The notes under the pieces: model-generated
What the model saw: the letters and a program-made list of their open reading frames with translations, nothing else
Told to the model about the DNA's origin: nothing
Databases searched by the model: none
NCBI RefSeq assembly: GCF_003234365.2
Contig: NZ_CP126260.1
Span: 1-64,000, forward strand
Direction: 5' to 3'
Length of the DNA stretch: 64,000 bases
Origin: Curtobacterium sp. MCJR17_020
GTDB lineage: Bacteria > Actinomycetota > Actinomycetes > Actinomycetales > Microbacteriaceae
Made by a program: the position numbers and the translations under genes
Shown: piece by piece, positions 38,495 to 45,884 of the stretch
Layout of the letters: each line of letters opens with the position of its first letter
Position numbering within the stretch: position 1 is the first letter of the stretch

Positions 38495-39313
38495 ATGAGC
38501 AAGACCTGGTTCATCACCGGAGCGTCGAAGGGCTTCGGCCGCGAGTGGGCGGAAGCCGCCCTCGAACGTGGAGACTCCGTCGCCGGTACGGCCCGCAACA
38601 CCGACGACGTGCAGGCACTCGTCGACCAGTACCCGGACACGTTCCTCGGACTGCAGCTCGACGTGACCGACCGTGCCGCGGACTTCGCGGCCGTGCAGCG
38701 TGCGGCGGAGCACTTCGGCTCGCTCGACGTCGTCGTGAACAACGCCGGATACGGCCACTTCGGCATGGTCGAGGAGCTCACCGAGGACGAGGTCCGCGCC
38801 CAGCTCGAGACGAACCTGTTCGGGGCGCTCTGGGTGACCCAGGCCGCGCTGCCGATCATGCGCGAGCAGGGCTCCGGGCACGTCATCCAGGTGTCGAGCA
38901 TCGGCGGGATCAGCGCGTTCCCGACGGTCGGGGCCTACCACGCGTCGAAGTGGGCACTCGAGGGGATCTCGCAGTCGCTGTCCCAGGAGGTCGCGGGCTT
39001 CGGCATCCACGTCACCCTCGTCGAGCCCGGCGGGTTCTCGACGGACTGGTCCGGGCCGTCGTCGAAGAAGAGCGACGAGATCGCCGCGTACGCCGACGTC
39101 CGTGAGGCCGCGTCGAAGCGCCCGTCGGCCGCCGACCCCGGCAAGCCCGAGGCGACCCGCTCGGCGATCCTGAAGGTCGTCGACGCCGAGCAGCCGCCCC
39201 TGCGCGTCTTCTTCGGCAAGGCGCCGCTCGGCATCGCGGAGCGGGACTACGAGTCCCGCCTGGCGACCTGGCGCGAGTGGCAGCCGGTGTCGGAGGAGGC
39301 ACACGGCTCCTGA
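38495..39313 (+). CDS. Short-chain dehydrogenase/reductase
   Basis: A 272-aa classical SDR. The NAD(P) motif TGASKGFGR is at about 8-16, NNAGYG at about 85, the catalytic Ser in QVSSIGGISAF and the YxxxK pair in AYHASKWALEG. A strong ribosome site AGGAGGAGA precedes ATG 38495. The substrate is unknown; the C-terminal third (FFGKAPLGIAERDYESRLATW) resembles uncharacterised oxidoreductases. It converges on the DUF1345-like gene with a 6-bp gap. Confidence 0.88.
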   Translation: MSKTWFITGASKGFGREWAEAALERGDSVAGTARNTDDVQALVDQYPDTFLGLQLDVTDRAADFAAVQRAAEHFGSLDVVVNNAGYGHFGMVEELTEDEVRAQLETNLFGALWVTQAALPIMREQGSGHVIQVSSIGGISAFPTVGAYHASKWALEGISQSLSQEVAGFGIHVTLVEPGGFSTDWSGPSSKKSDEIAAYADVREAASKRPSAADPGKPEATRSAILKVVDAEQPPLRVFFGKAPLGIAERDYESRLATWREWQPVSEEAHGS

Positions 39314-39319
39314 GCGACC

Positions 39320-39973
39320 TCAGCTGATGATGTTCACCGCGCGAGAGATCACGAGCGCCAGCAGGATGAACCCGCCGAGTGCCTGGTAGGCCATGATCAT
39401 CTTCGCGCGCACGGTCATCGGCATCGTGTCCGTCGGGCTGAACGCGACCATGTTCGTCATCGCGACGTAGAGGTAGTCGAGGTAGACCGGTCGCCACGCA
39501 GCGGTCTTCGGGCCCGTCTCCTGCGGGAACTGGAAGTCGGCCTCGTCGCTCGTCCACAGCTCGGGACGACGACGAGCCACCGGCCCGCCCCGGTCGAGCT
39601 CCCAGTAGACGAGCCCGAACGCGATGATCGTGCTCACCCACACCTGCAGGGCGGTGAGCAGCACGGCACCGCCGTCGGCCTGGCCACCGAGGAGCACCTC
39701 GATCGTCCGGACCACGGTCAGCTGGTTCGCGACGGTGATCAGGATCGCCAACGAGAAGGACACCCACCGCGACCAGGTCGTCTCGCGGGTCAGCCGTCGC
39801 GGGTTGAAGACGACGAGCGGGATCAGCAGCAGGACGCCGAGCAGCGGGACCACCCATGACGGGAAGAACAGCACCTCGCTCGGCAGGAACAGGCTGAGCC
39901 CGAGGTTCACCAGGACGGCGATCGCCACCGGCGCGCGGTGCTCGTGCCGGGGTGTGGTCCGCGTCGTCGTCAC
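39320..39973 (-). CDS. Membrane protein, DUF1345-like
   Basis: A 217-aa protein from GTG 39973 with five or so hydrophobic segments. The stretch PVYLDYLYVAMTNMVAFSPTDTMPM looks like the P-loop-like reentrant region found in DUF1345 and potassium-channel-like membrane proteins (DYLYVAMT in place of the filter). Assignment is by pattern only and could be wrong. Role unknown. The gene is monocistronic by layout. Confidence 0.65.
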   Translation of the reverse strand: MTTTRTTPRHEHRAPVAIAVLVNLGLSLFLPSEVLFFPSWVVPLLGVLLLIPLVVFNPRRLTRETTWSRWVSFSLAILITVANQLTVVRTIEVLLGGQADGGAVLLTALQVWVSTIIAFGLVYWELDRGGPVARRRPELWTSDEADFQFPQETGPKTAAWRPVYLDYLYVAMTNMVAFSPTDTMPMTVRAKMIMAYQALGGFILLALVISRAVNIIS

Positions 39974-40304
39974 GGCTCCGAGTGTGGCACTCGAACATCG
40001 TTCCGGGCCCGTGCGACCCGTGAGGGTCTGGTCAGTAGGGCACCCGTGTCACTCTCACCGGAACCTGGAACATCAGTAGGCTGGTGGCGGGCCGCGTCAC
40101 CGCCGGAGCGTGGCCCGAGCAAGGATGAAGCCCACCGCTGGGACAACAGCGATGGGCTTCGATTTGCTCTCCGAGTGGAGAACGAGGGACAGAACGCGTC
40201 CCGAGCTTGAACTCGGAACCAGTGTAACTCGATCACCGTCGGGTCGCACGTCCCTCGGCCCCTGCTCTTCGTGTCCGCCGGCGCTGACACGGAAGGTGGT
40301 TCGA
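39974..40304. other. Gap with a run of stem-loops
   Basis: No gene is seen. Consecutive hairpins are: GAAGCCCACCGCTG / CAGCGATGGGCTTC (40127-40160, one mismatch, 6-base loop), TCTCC-GAGT-GGAGA (40168-40181), GGGAC / GTCCC (40186-40202) and CCGAG-CTTGAA-CTCGG (40201-40216). Read on the minus strand the last resembles a tRNA T-arm and the first could be a terminator, so a small structured RNA is possible. Confidence 0.35.
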
Positions 40305-40415
40305 ATGTCCTCCGACGACGAACCGCGTCGACGCCGTCAGGTGCCGTGGTTGGGGATCGCGACGTTGCTCGTGACCCTGGCCCGGTTCCTGCACGACGTG
40401 TGGCGCAAGGGTTGA
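40305..40415 (+). CDS. Small membrane protein (36 aa)
   Basis: ATG 40305 with GGAAGG 8-9 bases upstream opens a 36-codon frame: a charged N-terminus (MSSDDEPRRRRQ), one hydrophobic segment (VPWLGIATLLVTLARFLHDV) and a WRKG end. A hairpin terminator starts 6 bp after the stop, which supports a real transcript. No family is recognised. Confidence 0.55.
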   Translation: MSSDDEPRRRRQVPWLGIATLLVTLARFLHDVWRKG

Positions 40416-40420
40416 GCCCA

Positions 40421-40454
40421 GGGTGTCCCGCGCTCTTGCCGGCGCGGGGCACCC
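40421..40454 (+). terminator. Hairpin terminator after the 36-aa gene
   Basis: GGGTGTCCCGCGC pairs with GCGCGGGGCACCC, 13 bp with one T-G pair, loop about 8 bases. Confidence 0.6.
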
Positions 40455-40469
40455 GTCGGGAGCCGCTCA

Positions 40470-40621
40470 GTCGACGCGTGCCGGGCGAGAGCACCGAGGG
40501 GCACGAAGAGCAGCACGTTGAGCAGGAGCTGCGCGGACGCCGGGTCGACGGTACTGACCGCCAGGGCGGACGGAGCCGATGTCAACCGCTCGGAGGACCC
40601 GGGATCGATCCGTCGTCGCAC
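40470..40621 (-). pseudogene. VanZ-like fragment
   Basis: On the minus strand, a frame reads STVDPASAQLLLNVLLFVPL and on to GALARHASTERLPTG, matching the N-terminal transmembrane signature of VanZ-family proteins (NxLLFxPLG). Only about 50 residues are present and no continuation is seen in any frame, so it is a remnant if real. The surrounding 40455-40676 holds nothing else recognised. Confidence 0.35.
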
Positions 40622-40676
40622 GGGGTCGCGTCGCCCGGGGGACGATCCGCGGGCGCTCGGTGCGCAGGCTCATGGC

Positions 40677-41129
40677 ATGTCCGAACGCAACCGTCCCACC
40701 GTCCGTCTCCTCGCCGCCGTCGTGGTCGCCGGCTCCGTCGCGGTGCTCGCGACCGGGTGCAGCTTCGTCCAGCAGCAGACGGGCGATGCCTGGTCCGTGA
40801 CCTACGAGGTCAGCGTCGACCAGCCGAGCGGGGCCGCGCTCACCGACGTGCGCGTCGAGGGCGCCGAGAAGCGCGGCGACGCCCCGGAGGTGCACCGACT
40901 CGGGACGCAGAAGACGGGGACGCAGAAGACGGGCACGCAGAAGACGGGCACCTGGGAGCACGAGTCGATCGTCCTCGCCGAGCAACGCGCCTCGGTCCGG
41001 GCGACCCCGGCGCGGGGTGCGACGGCGACCTGCCGGATCCTGCTCGACGGCAAGCGCGAGATCGCCACGGAGACCGCGGCCGCGGGGCAACCCGTGACGT
41101 GCTCGGTCGACACCCCGGCGTTCGACTGA
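40677..41129 (+). CDS. Small lipoprotein (MmpS-like fold possible)
   Basis: A 150-aa secreted lipoprotein: signal peptide LLAAVVVAGSVAVLATGC with lipobox cysteine at about residue 27. The mature part has beta-rich segments WSVTYEVSV and ATCRILLDGKREI and a TCSV end, reminiscent of MmpS-type domains. In the middle, three tandem QKTGT units replace a normal loop. ATG 40677 chosen; upstream frame lacks a signal. It converges on the amine oxidase at 41135 with a 5-bp gap. Confidence 0.7.
   Translation: MSERNRPTVRLLAAVVVAGSVAVLATGCSFVQQQTGDAWSVTYEVSVDQPSGAALTDVRVEGAEKRGDAPEVHRLGTQKTGTQKTGTQKTGTWEHESIVLAEQRASVRATPARGATATCRILLDGKREIATETAAAGQPVTCSVDTPAFD
40902..40949 (+). repeat. In-frame 15-bp tandem repeat in lipoprotein gene
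   Basis: Three nearly identical 15-bp units (GGGACGCAGAAGACG, twice exact, then one with GGC) encode GTQKT three times. Their identity suggests recent slippage; copy number may vary. Confidence 0.85.
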
Positions 41130-41134
41130 GCCGA

Positions 41135-42472
41135 TCAGCCGCCGACGGGCGTCGCGAGCACGAGCGGGTCGACCTCGGAGCCGAGCAACCGCCCGGCCGC
41201 CCGCAGCCCGGACAGCAGCGCACCGTGCACGGTCGCCGGGTCGTCGCCCCACGTGGCCTCGCCGGCGAGCTGCACCCGGCCGGACGGCGCGCCGAGCAGG
41301 TCGTGGTCGTCCGGTGACGCCCCGACGTGCAGGTACGAGTACGAGCCGCGTGCGAACGGGTCGTCGGCCCACCGGGTGATCCGGAACGCCTCGGGTTCGG
41401 GGACCGACGGGCCGAACATCCGCCGCAGGCCTCCGATGCCCTCTTCCACGATCATCGCGTCCGGCAGGGTCTCGAGGCGCCGGGCCCCGGTCCCACCGAC
41501 CAGGGCGGCCAGCACGGGCGCTCCGGTCACGCGGGACATGTCGTACCAGGAGTGCCAGTCGACACCGGCCGACCCCTGCTGGCGGACCACCCACGACTCG
41601 CCCCAGAACCGCTCCGGGAACCGCAGGAACACCTTGTCGTAGACGCCCATCCCGAGCCGGCGCATCGCACCGGTGACCGTCTCGGCGAGCGGCGGGTCGA
41701 ACGTCACGTCGCCGGCCTGCAGCACCCCGAGCGGGACGGTCACGACGACGTCGTTCGCCGTCACCGACGAACCGTCCGCGAGTCCGACCACGACACCCGT
41801 CGCGGACTGCGTCACCGACCGCACGACCGCGGACAGCCGGACGTCGAGCCCCTCGGCCAGGGCGGCGGCGTACTGGGCGTAGCCGCCGGGGAACACCACC
41901 TCGTCGCCGGGGACGTGTTCCTCTTCGAGGCCGCGGGCGTCGAGGACGGTCACGGGTGCGCCGCAGAGGTCCTCGGAGCGGTGTGCCATGTACTCGCGGA
42001 CCCGCGCGGCCCGGTCACCCTGCCACTGCAGGGACCGCAGCACGGTGTCGACGGCGGCCGCGTACGTCGAGGGCGGTGGAGCGTGTGCGACGACGGTGTC
42101 CAGGGCGGCGTCGACGGTGTGCAGGTCCGCGACGAACGCCGAGGCCGAGGCCTCGGACAGCGGCGCCCCGGACGGGTCGTGCCACGCGATCGGGCGGCCG
42201 TCGAACTGGAAGCTCCCGACGGTGAACTCGACGGTCTCGATGCCGAACCGGGGCGCCAGGGCCCAGAGCGGGTTGCCGTCGACGCCGTGGATCCACGAGG
42301 CGCCGAGGTCCACGGGCACGCCGAGCTCGGTGTCGGTCCAGGTGCGGCCGCCGATCCGGTCGCGGGCCTCGAGCACGACGACCCGCTGGCCGTCGAGTGC
42401 GAGCGCCCGGGCAGCGGCGAGCCCGGAGACCCCCGCCCCCACGACGACGACGTCAGCGTCGAGTACAGCCAT
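41135..42472 (-). CDS. Flavin monoamine/polyamine oxidase family protein
   Basis: A 445-aa FAD amine oxidase: VVVVGAGVSGLAAARAL, VVLEARDRIGGRTWT, and the FAD-binding end VQLAGEATWGDDPATVHGAL (in parts). It is more like plant/bacterial polyamine oxidases (LGASWIHG motif) than the putrescine-oxidase-like protein at 31171. The ATG shares one base with the stop of the PuuB-like gene (TGATG). Last gene of the AsnC-aminotransferase-oxidase operon; oxidation of putrescine, spermidine or another amine is inferred. Confidence 0.85.
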   Translation of the reverse strand: MAVLDADVVVVGAGVSGLAAARALALDGQRVVVLEARDRIGGRTWTDTELGVPVDLGASWIHGVDGNPLWALAPRFGIETVEFTVGSFQFDGRPIAWHDPSGAPLSEASASAFVADLHTVDAALDTVVAHAPPPSTYAAAVDTVLRSLQWQGDRAARVREYMAHRSEDLCGAPVTVLDARGLEEEHVPGDEVVFPGGYAQYAAALAEGLDVRLSAVVRSVTQSATGVVVGLADGSSVTANDVVVTVPLGVLQAGDVTFDPPLAETVTGAMRRLGMGVYDKVFLRFPERFWGESWVVRQQGSAGVDWHSWYDMSRVTGAPVLAALVGGTGARRLETLPDAMIVEEGIGGLRRMFGPSVPEPEAFRITRWADDPFARGSYSYLHVGASPDDHDLLGAPSGRVQLAGEATWGDDPATVHGALLSGLRAAGRLLGSEVDPLVLATPVGG

Positions 42473-43836
42473 CAGTGGCCTCCGGTCAGCGGTGCCATCA
42501 GCCGCGCCGCCAGGCTCGGCCGTCCGGTCAGGGCTTCTTCGCGGTCGGCCAGGTCGGTCGCCACGAGCCCGGCGTTCGCCCCGAGGAACCGGAGCGGCTC
42601 GGGCTCCCAGTCGGGCGAGCGGTGGTTCACCCACGGCAGCGCGGTGAGTGGCGACGTGACCCCGCGCACGAGGTCGGCGAGCGTCCGCCCGGCCAGGTTC
42701 GTCGTCGACAGTCCGTCGCCGACGTAGCCGCCGGCGGTCCCGACGTGCCCGTCCCAGGTCACGGACGCGCACCAGTCGCGCGGCACCCCGAGCGGGCCGC
42801 CCCACGTGTGGGTGATCGGTGCGTCGGCGACGACGGGGAACAGCTCCACCAGGGACCGCCGCAGGTGCTCGAAGACCCGCGGCACCCGGTCGTACCCGGG
42901 GGTGATCGCGGACCCCCAGTGGTAGCGGGCTCCGCGTCCGCCGAACGCCAGTCGGTCGTCCGCCGTGCGCTGCCCGTACACGAGCAGGTGCCGGTAGTCG
43001 GAGAACGTCTGCCCGTGCTCCAGGCCGATGCGGTCCCACACCGCCGCGGGCAGCGGAGCGGTCGCGATCATGAGCGAGTAGAGCGGCAGGATCCGCCGCT
43101 TCGTCTGTTCGAGCTGTGCGCCGTACCCCTCGACCGCGATGACGACCGCGCCGGCCGTGACGGTCCCACGCGACGTGAGCACACGCCCGTGGTCCCACGA
43201 CGAGGCGGGCGTGTGCTCCGCGATCCGGACGCCCCGGGCCTCCAGGGCGGCCGCCAGGCCACGCACCAGTGCTGCGGGCTGCACCCGCGCGCAGTCCGGG
43301 GTCCACGCGACCCCCGCCGATCCGGCGGCGTCGCCGGGCCGGGCCGCGCGCCACGTCATGGCGTCGCCCCACTCGGCCGACGACGCGACCTCGTCGTGCG
43401 CCGCGCGTTCCTGCACGGCGGAGCGCGCGTAGAGGACGGTGCCGCCCTTCACGTAGTCGCAGTCGACCCCGGCCTCGGCCGCTGCGCGTCCGACCTCGTC
43501 GACGGTGTCGCGCATCGCTGCGCGCAGCGCGAGTGCGGCGTCGCGGCCGTGCTCGCGCGCGACGGACTCCGCTGAGCGCGGGAACAGCGCCGAGCACCAG
43601 CCCCCGTTGCGACCGGAGGCGCCGAACCCGGCGATCTCGCGTTCCAGGACGACGATCTGGAGGCCCGGGTCGGCCTGGTGCAGGTACCAGGCGGTCCAGA
43701 GACCCGTCAGTCCACCGCCGACGATCGCGACGTCCGCGGTCGTGTCGCCGTCGAGCGGCGGCCGGGGCGCCAGGTCGTCGCGTCCGGTGGACGCGAGCTG
43801 GTCGAGCCAGAACGAGACGCCCCGGTAGCCGCTCAC
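42472..43836 (-). CDS. FAD-dependent oxidoreductase (DAO family, PuuB-like)
   Basis: A 454-aa protein of the D-amino-acid oxidase family. The N-terminal FAD motif reads ADVAIVGGGLTGLWTAWYL, then VVLEREIAGFGASGRNGGWC, the segment shared with gamma-glutamylputrescine oxidase PuuB. The C-terminus has YVGDGLSTTNLAGRTLADL. PuuB oxidises gamma-glutamylputrescine, but no puuA or puuD homologue is present in this window, so it may act on putrescine directly or on another amine. Its start lies 2 bp after the aminotransferase stop. Confidence 0.83.
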   Translation of the reverse strand: MSGYRGVSFWLDQLASTGRDDLAPRPPLDGDTTADVAIVGGGLTGLWTAWYLHQADPGLQIVVLEREIAGFGASGRNGGWCSALFPRSAESVAREHGRDAALALRAAMRDTVDEVGRAAAEAGVDCDYVKGGTVLYARSAVQERAAHDEVASSAEWGDAMTWRAARPGDAAGSAGVAWTPDCARVQPAALVRGLAAALEARGVRIAEHTPASSWDHGRVLTSRGTVTAGAVVIAVEGYGAQLEQTKRRILPLYSLMIATAPLPAAVWDRIGLEHGQTFSDYRHLLVYGQRTADDRLAFGGRGARYHWGSAITPGYDRVPRVFEHLRRSLVELFPVVADAPITHTWGGPLGVPRDWCASVTWDGHVGTAGGYVGDGLSTTNLAGRTLADLVRGVTSPLTALPWVNHRSPDWEPEPLRFLGANAGLVATDLADREEALTGRPSLAARLMAPLTGGH

Positions 43837-43838
43837 GG

Positions 43839-45293
43839 TCAGATCTTCGACGAGGCCTCGGACAGGACGCTCCGCAGGATCGACGTGATCTCGCGGAACT
43901 CCGGCTGCCCGATGGTCAGCGGCGGAGCGAGCTGCACGACGGGGTCGCCGCGGTCGTCGGCCCGGCAGTACAGCCCGGCGTCGAACAGTGCCTTCGACAG
44001 GAACCCGCGCAGCAGCCGCTCGGACTCGTCGTCGTCGAAGGTGGTCTTGGTGGCCTTGTCCTTGACGAGCTCGATGCCGTAGAAGTAGCCGTCACCGCGG
44101 ACGTCCCCGACGATCGGCAGGTCCTTCAGGGTGTCGAGCTCGGCCTTGAACAGCGGGGCGTTCTGCCGCACGTTCGCGAGCAGGCCCTCTTCCTCGAAGA
44201 TGTCGAGGTTCTCCATCGCGACGGCGGCCGACACCGGGTGCCCGCCGAACGTGTACCCGTGGTAGAAGGTCGTGTCGCCCTTGGAGAACGGCTCGAAGAG
44301 CTTGTCGCTGATGATCGTCGCGCCGATGGGGGAGTACCCCGAGGTCATCGCCTTCGCGCACGTGATCATGTCCGGCACGAAGTCGTAGGTGTCGCAGGCG
44401 AACATGGTGCCGATCCGGCCGAAGGCGCAGATGACCTCGTCCGAGACGAGCAGGACGTCGTACTCGTCACAGATCTCGCGCACCCGCTGGAAGTACCCGG
44501 GCGGCGGCGTGAAGCAGCCGCCGGAGTTCTGCACCGGCTCGAGGAACACCGCCGCGACGGTGTCGGGGCCCTCGAACTCGATCATCTCGCGGATGCGCTC
44601 GGCCGCCCAGAAGCCGAACTGCTCCTCGGTGCCACCCGGGAAGCCCATCTCCTCGGCGCGGTAGTAGTTCGTGTTCGGCACCCGGAAGCCGCCGGGCGTC
44701 AGGGGCTCGAACATCTGCTTCATCGCCGGGATGCCGGTGATCGCCAGGGCACCCTGCGGGGTGCCGTGGTAGGCGACCGCGCGCGAGATGACCTTGTGCT
44801 TCATGGGCTTGCCCTGGAGCTTCCAGTAGTACTTCGCGAGCTTGAAGGCGGTCTCCACCGCTTCGCCGCCACCGGTCGAGTAGAAGACCTTGTTGAGGTC
44901 ACCGGGGGCGTGCTCGGCCAGGCGGTCGGCGAGCTCGATGGCCGCCGGGTGTGCGTAGGACCAGATCGGGAAGAAGCTCAGCGTCTCCGCCTGCTTCGCG
45001 GCCATCTCGGCCAGGCGCTTCCGACCGTGGCCGGCGGCGACGACGAACAGGCCGGAGAGCCCGTCGATGTAGCCCTTGCCGTGGCTGTCGTAGACGTGGT
45101 GGCCCTCGCCGCGCACCATGATCGGCACGTCGGCACCGGCCTGGTTCGCACCGTGTCGGGCGAAGTGCATCCACAGGTGGTCCCGGGACTTCCGCTGCAG
45201 GTCGGCGTCGTCGACCGGGGCGAACGGGTCGTAGGACCCGAGGCGGGTGGACTGGCCGGTGGCCTGGCCGCTGGTCGTTTCGGAGATGGTCAT
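43839..45293 (-). CDS. Class III aminotransferase (putrescine/diamine-pyruvate type)
   Basis: A 484-aa PLP enzyme. The phosphate-binding region is FYSTGGGEAVETAFKLAKYYW (in parts), with YHGTPQGALAITG, LLVSDEVICAFGRIGTMFA and Schiff-base lysine K314 in ITCAKAMTSGYSPIG. This pattern matches omega-amino acid/putrescine-pyruvate aminotransferases (SpuC-like). Expected reaction: putrescine plus pyruvate to 4-aminobutyraldehyde plus alanine. The ATG overlaps the AsnC gene by 4 bases. The product would be the substrate of the aldehyde dehydrogenase divergently encoded at 45885. Confidence 0.88.
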   Translation of the reverse strand: MTISETTSGQATGQSTRLGSYDPFAPVDDADLQRKSRDHLWMHFARHGANQAGADVPIMVRGEGHHVYDSHGKGYIDGLSGLFVVAAGHGRKRLAEMAAKQAETLSFFPIWSYAHPAAIELADRLAEHAPGDLNKVFYSTGGGEAVETAFKLAKYYWKLQGKPMKHKVISRAVAYHGTPQGALAITGIPAMKQMFEPLTPGGFRVPNTNYYRAEEMGFPGGTEEQFGFWAAERIREMIEFEGPDTVAAVFLEPVQNSGGCFTPPPGYFQRVREICDEYDVLLVSDEVICAFGRIGTMFACDTYDFVPDMITCAKAMTSGYSPIGATIISDKLFEPFSKGDTTFYHGYTFGGHPVSAAVAMENLDIFEEEGLLANVRQNAPLFKAELDTLKDLPIVGDVRGDGYFYGIELVKDKATKTTFDDDESERLLRGFLSKALFDAGLYCRADDRGDPVVQLAPPLTIGQPEFREITSILRSVLSEASSKI

Positions 45294-45760
45294 CGCGTTC
45301 CCCAGTCGTAGAGCTGTTTGCGGAGTTGCAGGTAGACGAACGTCTCGGTGCCGGCGACGCCCGGGATGGCCCGGATCGTGCCGTTGAGCAGTTCGATCAG
45401 GTCGTCGTCGTCCTCGCAGACGACCTCGACCATCAGGTCGAAGCTGCCGGCGGTCATGACGAGGTAGTCGACCGCCGGCAGCTGTTCGAGGGCATCGGCG
45501 ACGGTTCGGGTGTCGCCGCTGACCCGGATGCCGATCATCGCCTGCCGGTGGAAGCCGAGCTGCATCGGGTCGGTGACCGCGACGATCTGCATGACGCCGG
45601 TCTCGGTGAGCTTCTGGACGCGCTGCCGGACCGCCGCCTCGCTGAGACCGACGGCCTTGCCGATCTCGCCGTACGGACGGCGGCCGTCCGCCTGGAGTTG
45701 TTCGATGATCCGCTTCGAGGTGTCGTCGATCGGTCCCGGACGTCGTGGTGCTGCCGCCAT
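45290..45760 (-). CDS. Lrp/AsnC-family transcriptional regulator
   Basis: A 156-aa regulator with an N-terminal winged helix (DDTSKRIIEQLQADGRRPYGEIGKAVGLSEAAVRQRV in parts) and a C-terminal RAM ligand domain (GIRVSGDTRTVADAL...AGSFDLMVEVVCEDDDDL). The start is uncertain: ATG 45760 gives MAAAPRRPGP; an in-frame ATG at 45772 adds four residues; neither has a strong ribosome site. First gene of the aminotransferase operon and divergent from the aldehyde dehydrogenase-pot operon, so it probably controls both. Confidence 0.9.
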   Translation of the reverse strand: MAAAPRRPGPIDDTSKRIIEQLQADGRRPYGEIGKAVGLSEAAVRQRVQKLTETGVMQIVAVTDPMQLGFHRQAMIGIRVSGDTRTVADALEQLPAVDYLVMTAGSFDLMVEVVCEDDDDLIELLNGTIRAIPGVAGTETFVYLQLRKQLYDWGTR

Positions 45761-45800
45761 GCCGGACAGCATGGCAGCGAGGCTCGGACCGCGCAAGGGA

Positions 45801-45840
45801 TTCCGTTGTGAACACCGTGTTTCGCGACGATTTCCGTTGT
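45801..45840. promoter_or_regulatory. Direct repeat in the AsnC-patD divergent promoter
   Basis: TTCCGTTGT occurs at 45801-45809 and again at 45832-45840, a 31-bp period (three helical turns on one DNA face). A near-palindrome AACACCGTGTT lies between them. This is the layout expected for an octameric AsnC/Lrp protein. Binding is inferred. Confidence 0.5.
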
Positions 45841-45884
45841 TACAAGTCTTCCGAACCGCCGGAATCCGTGTCAGGATCACCGCC

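Noticed and set aside
41135..43597. 820-aa fused oxidoreductase reading
   Set aside because: The upstream half of this open frame is antisense-free but out of frame with the real PuuB-like gene; homology starts only at the ATG at 42472.
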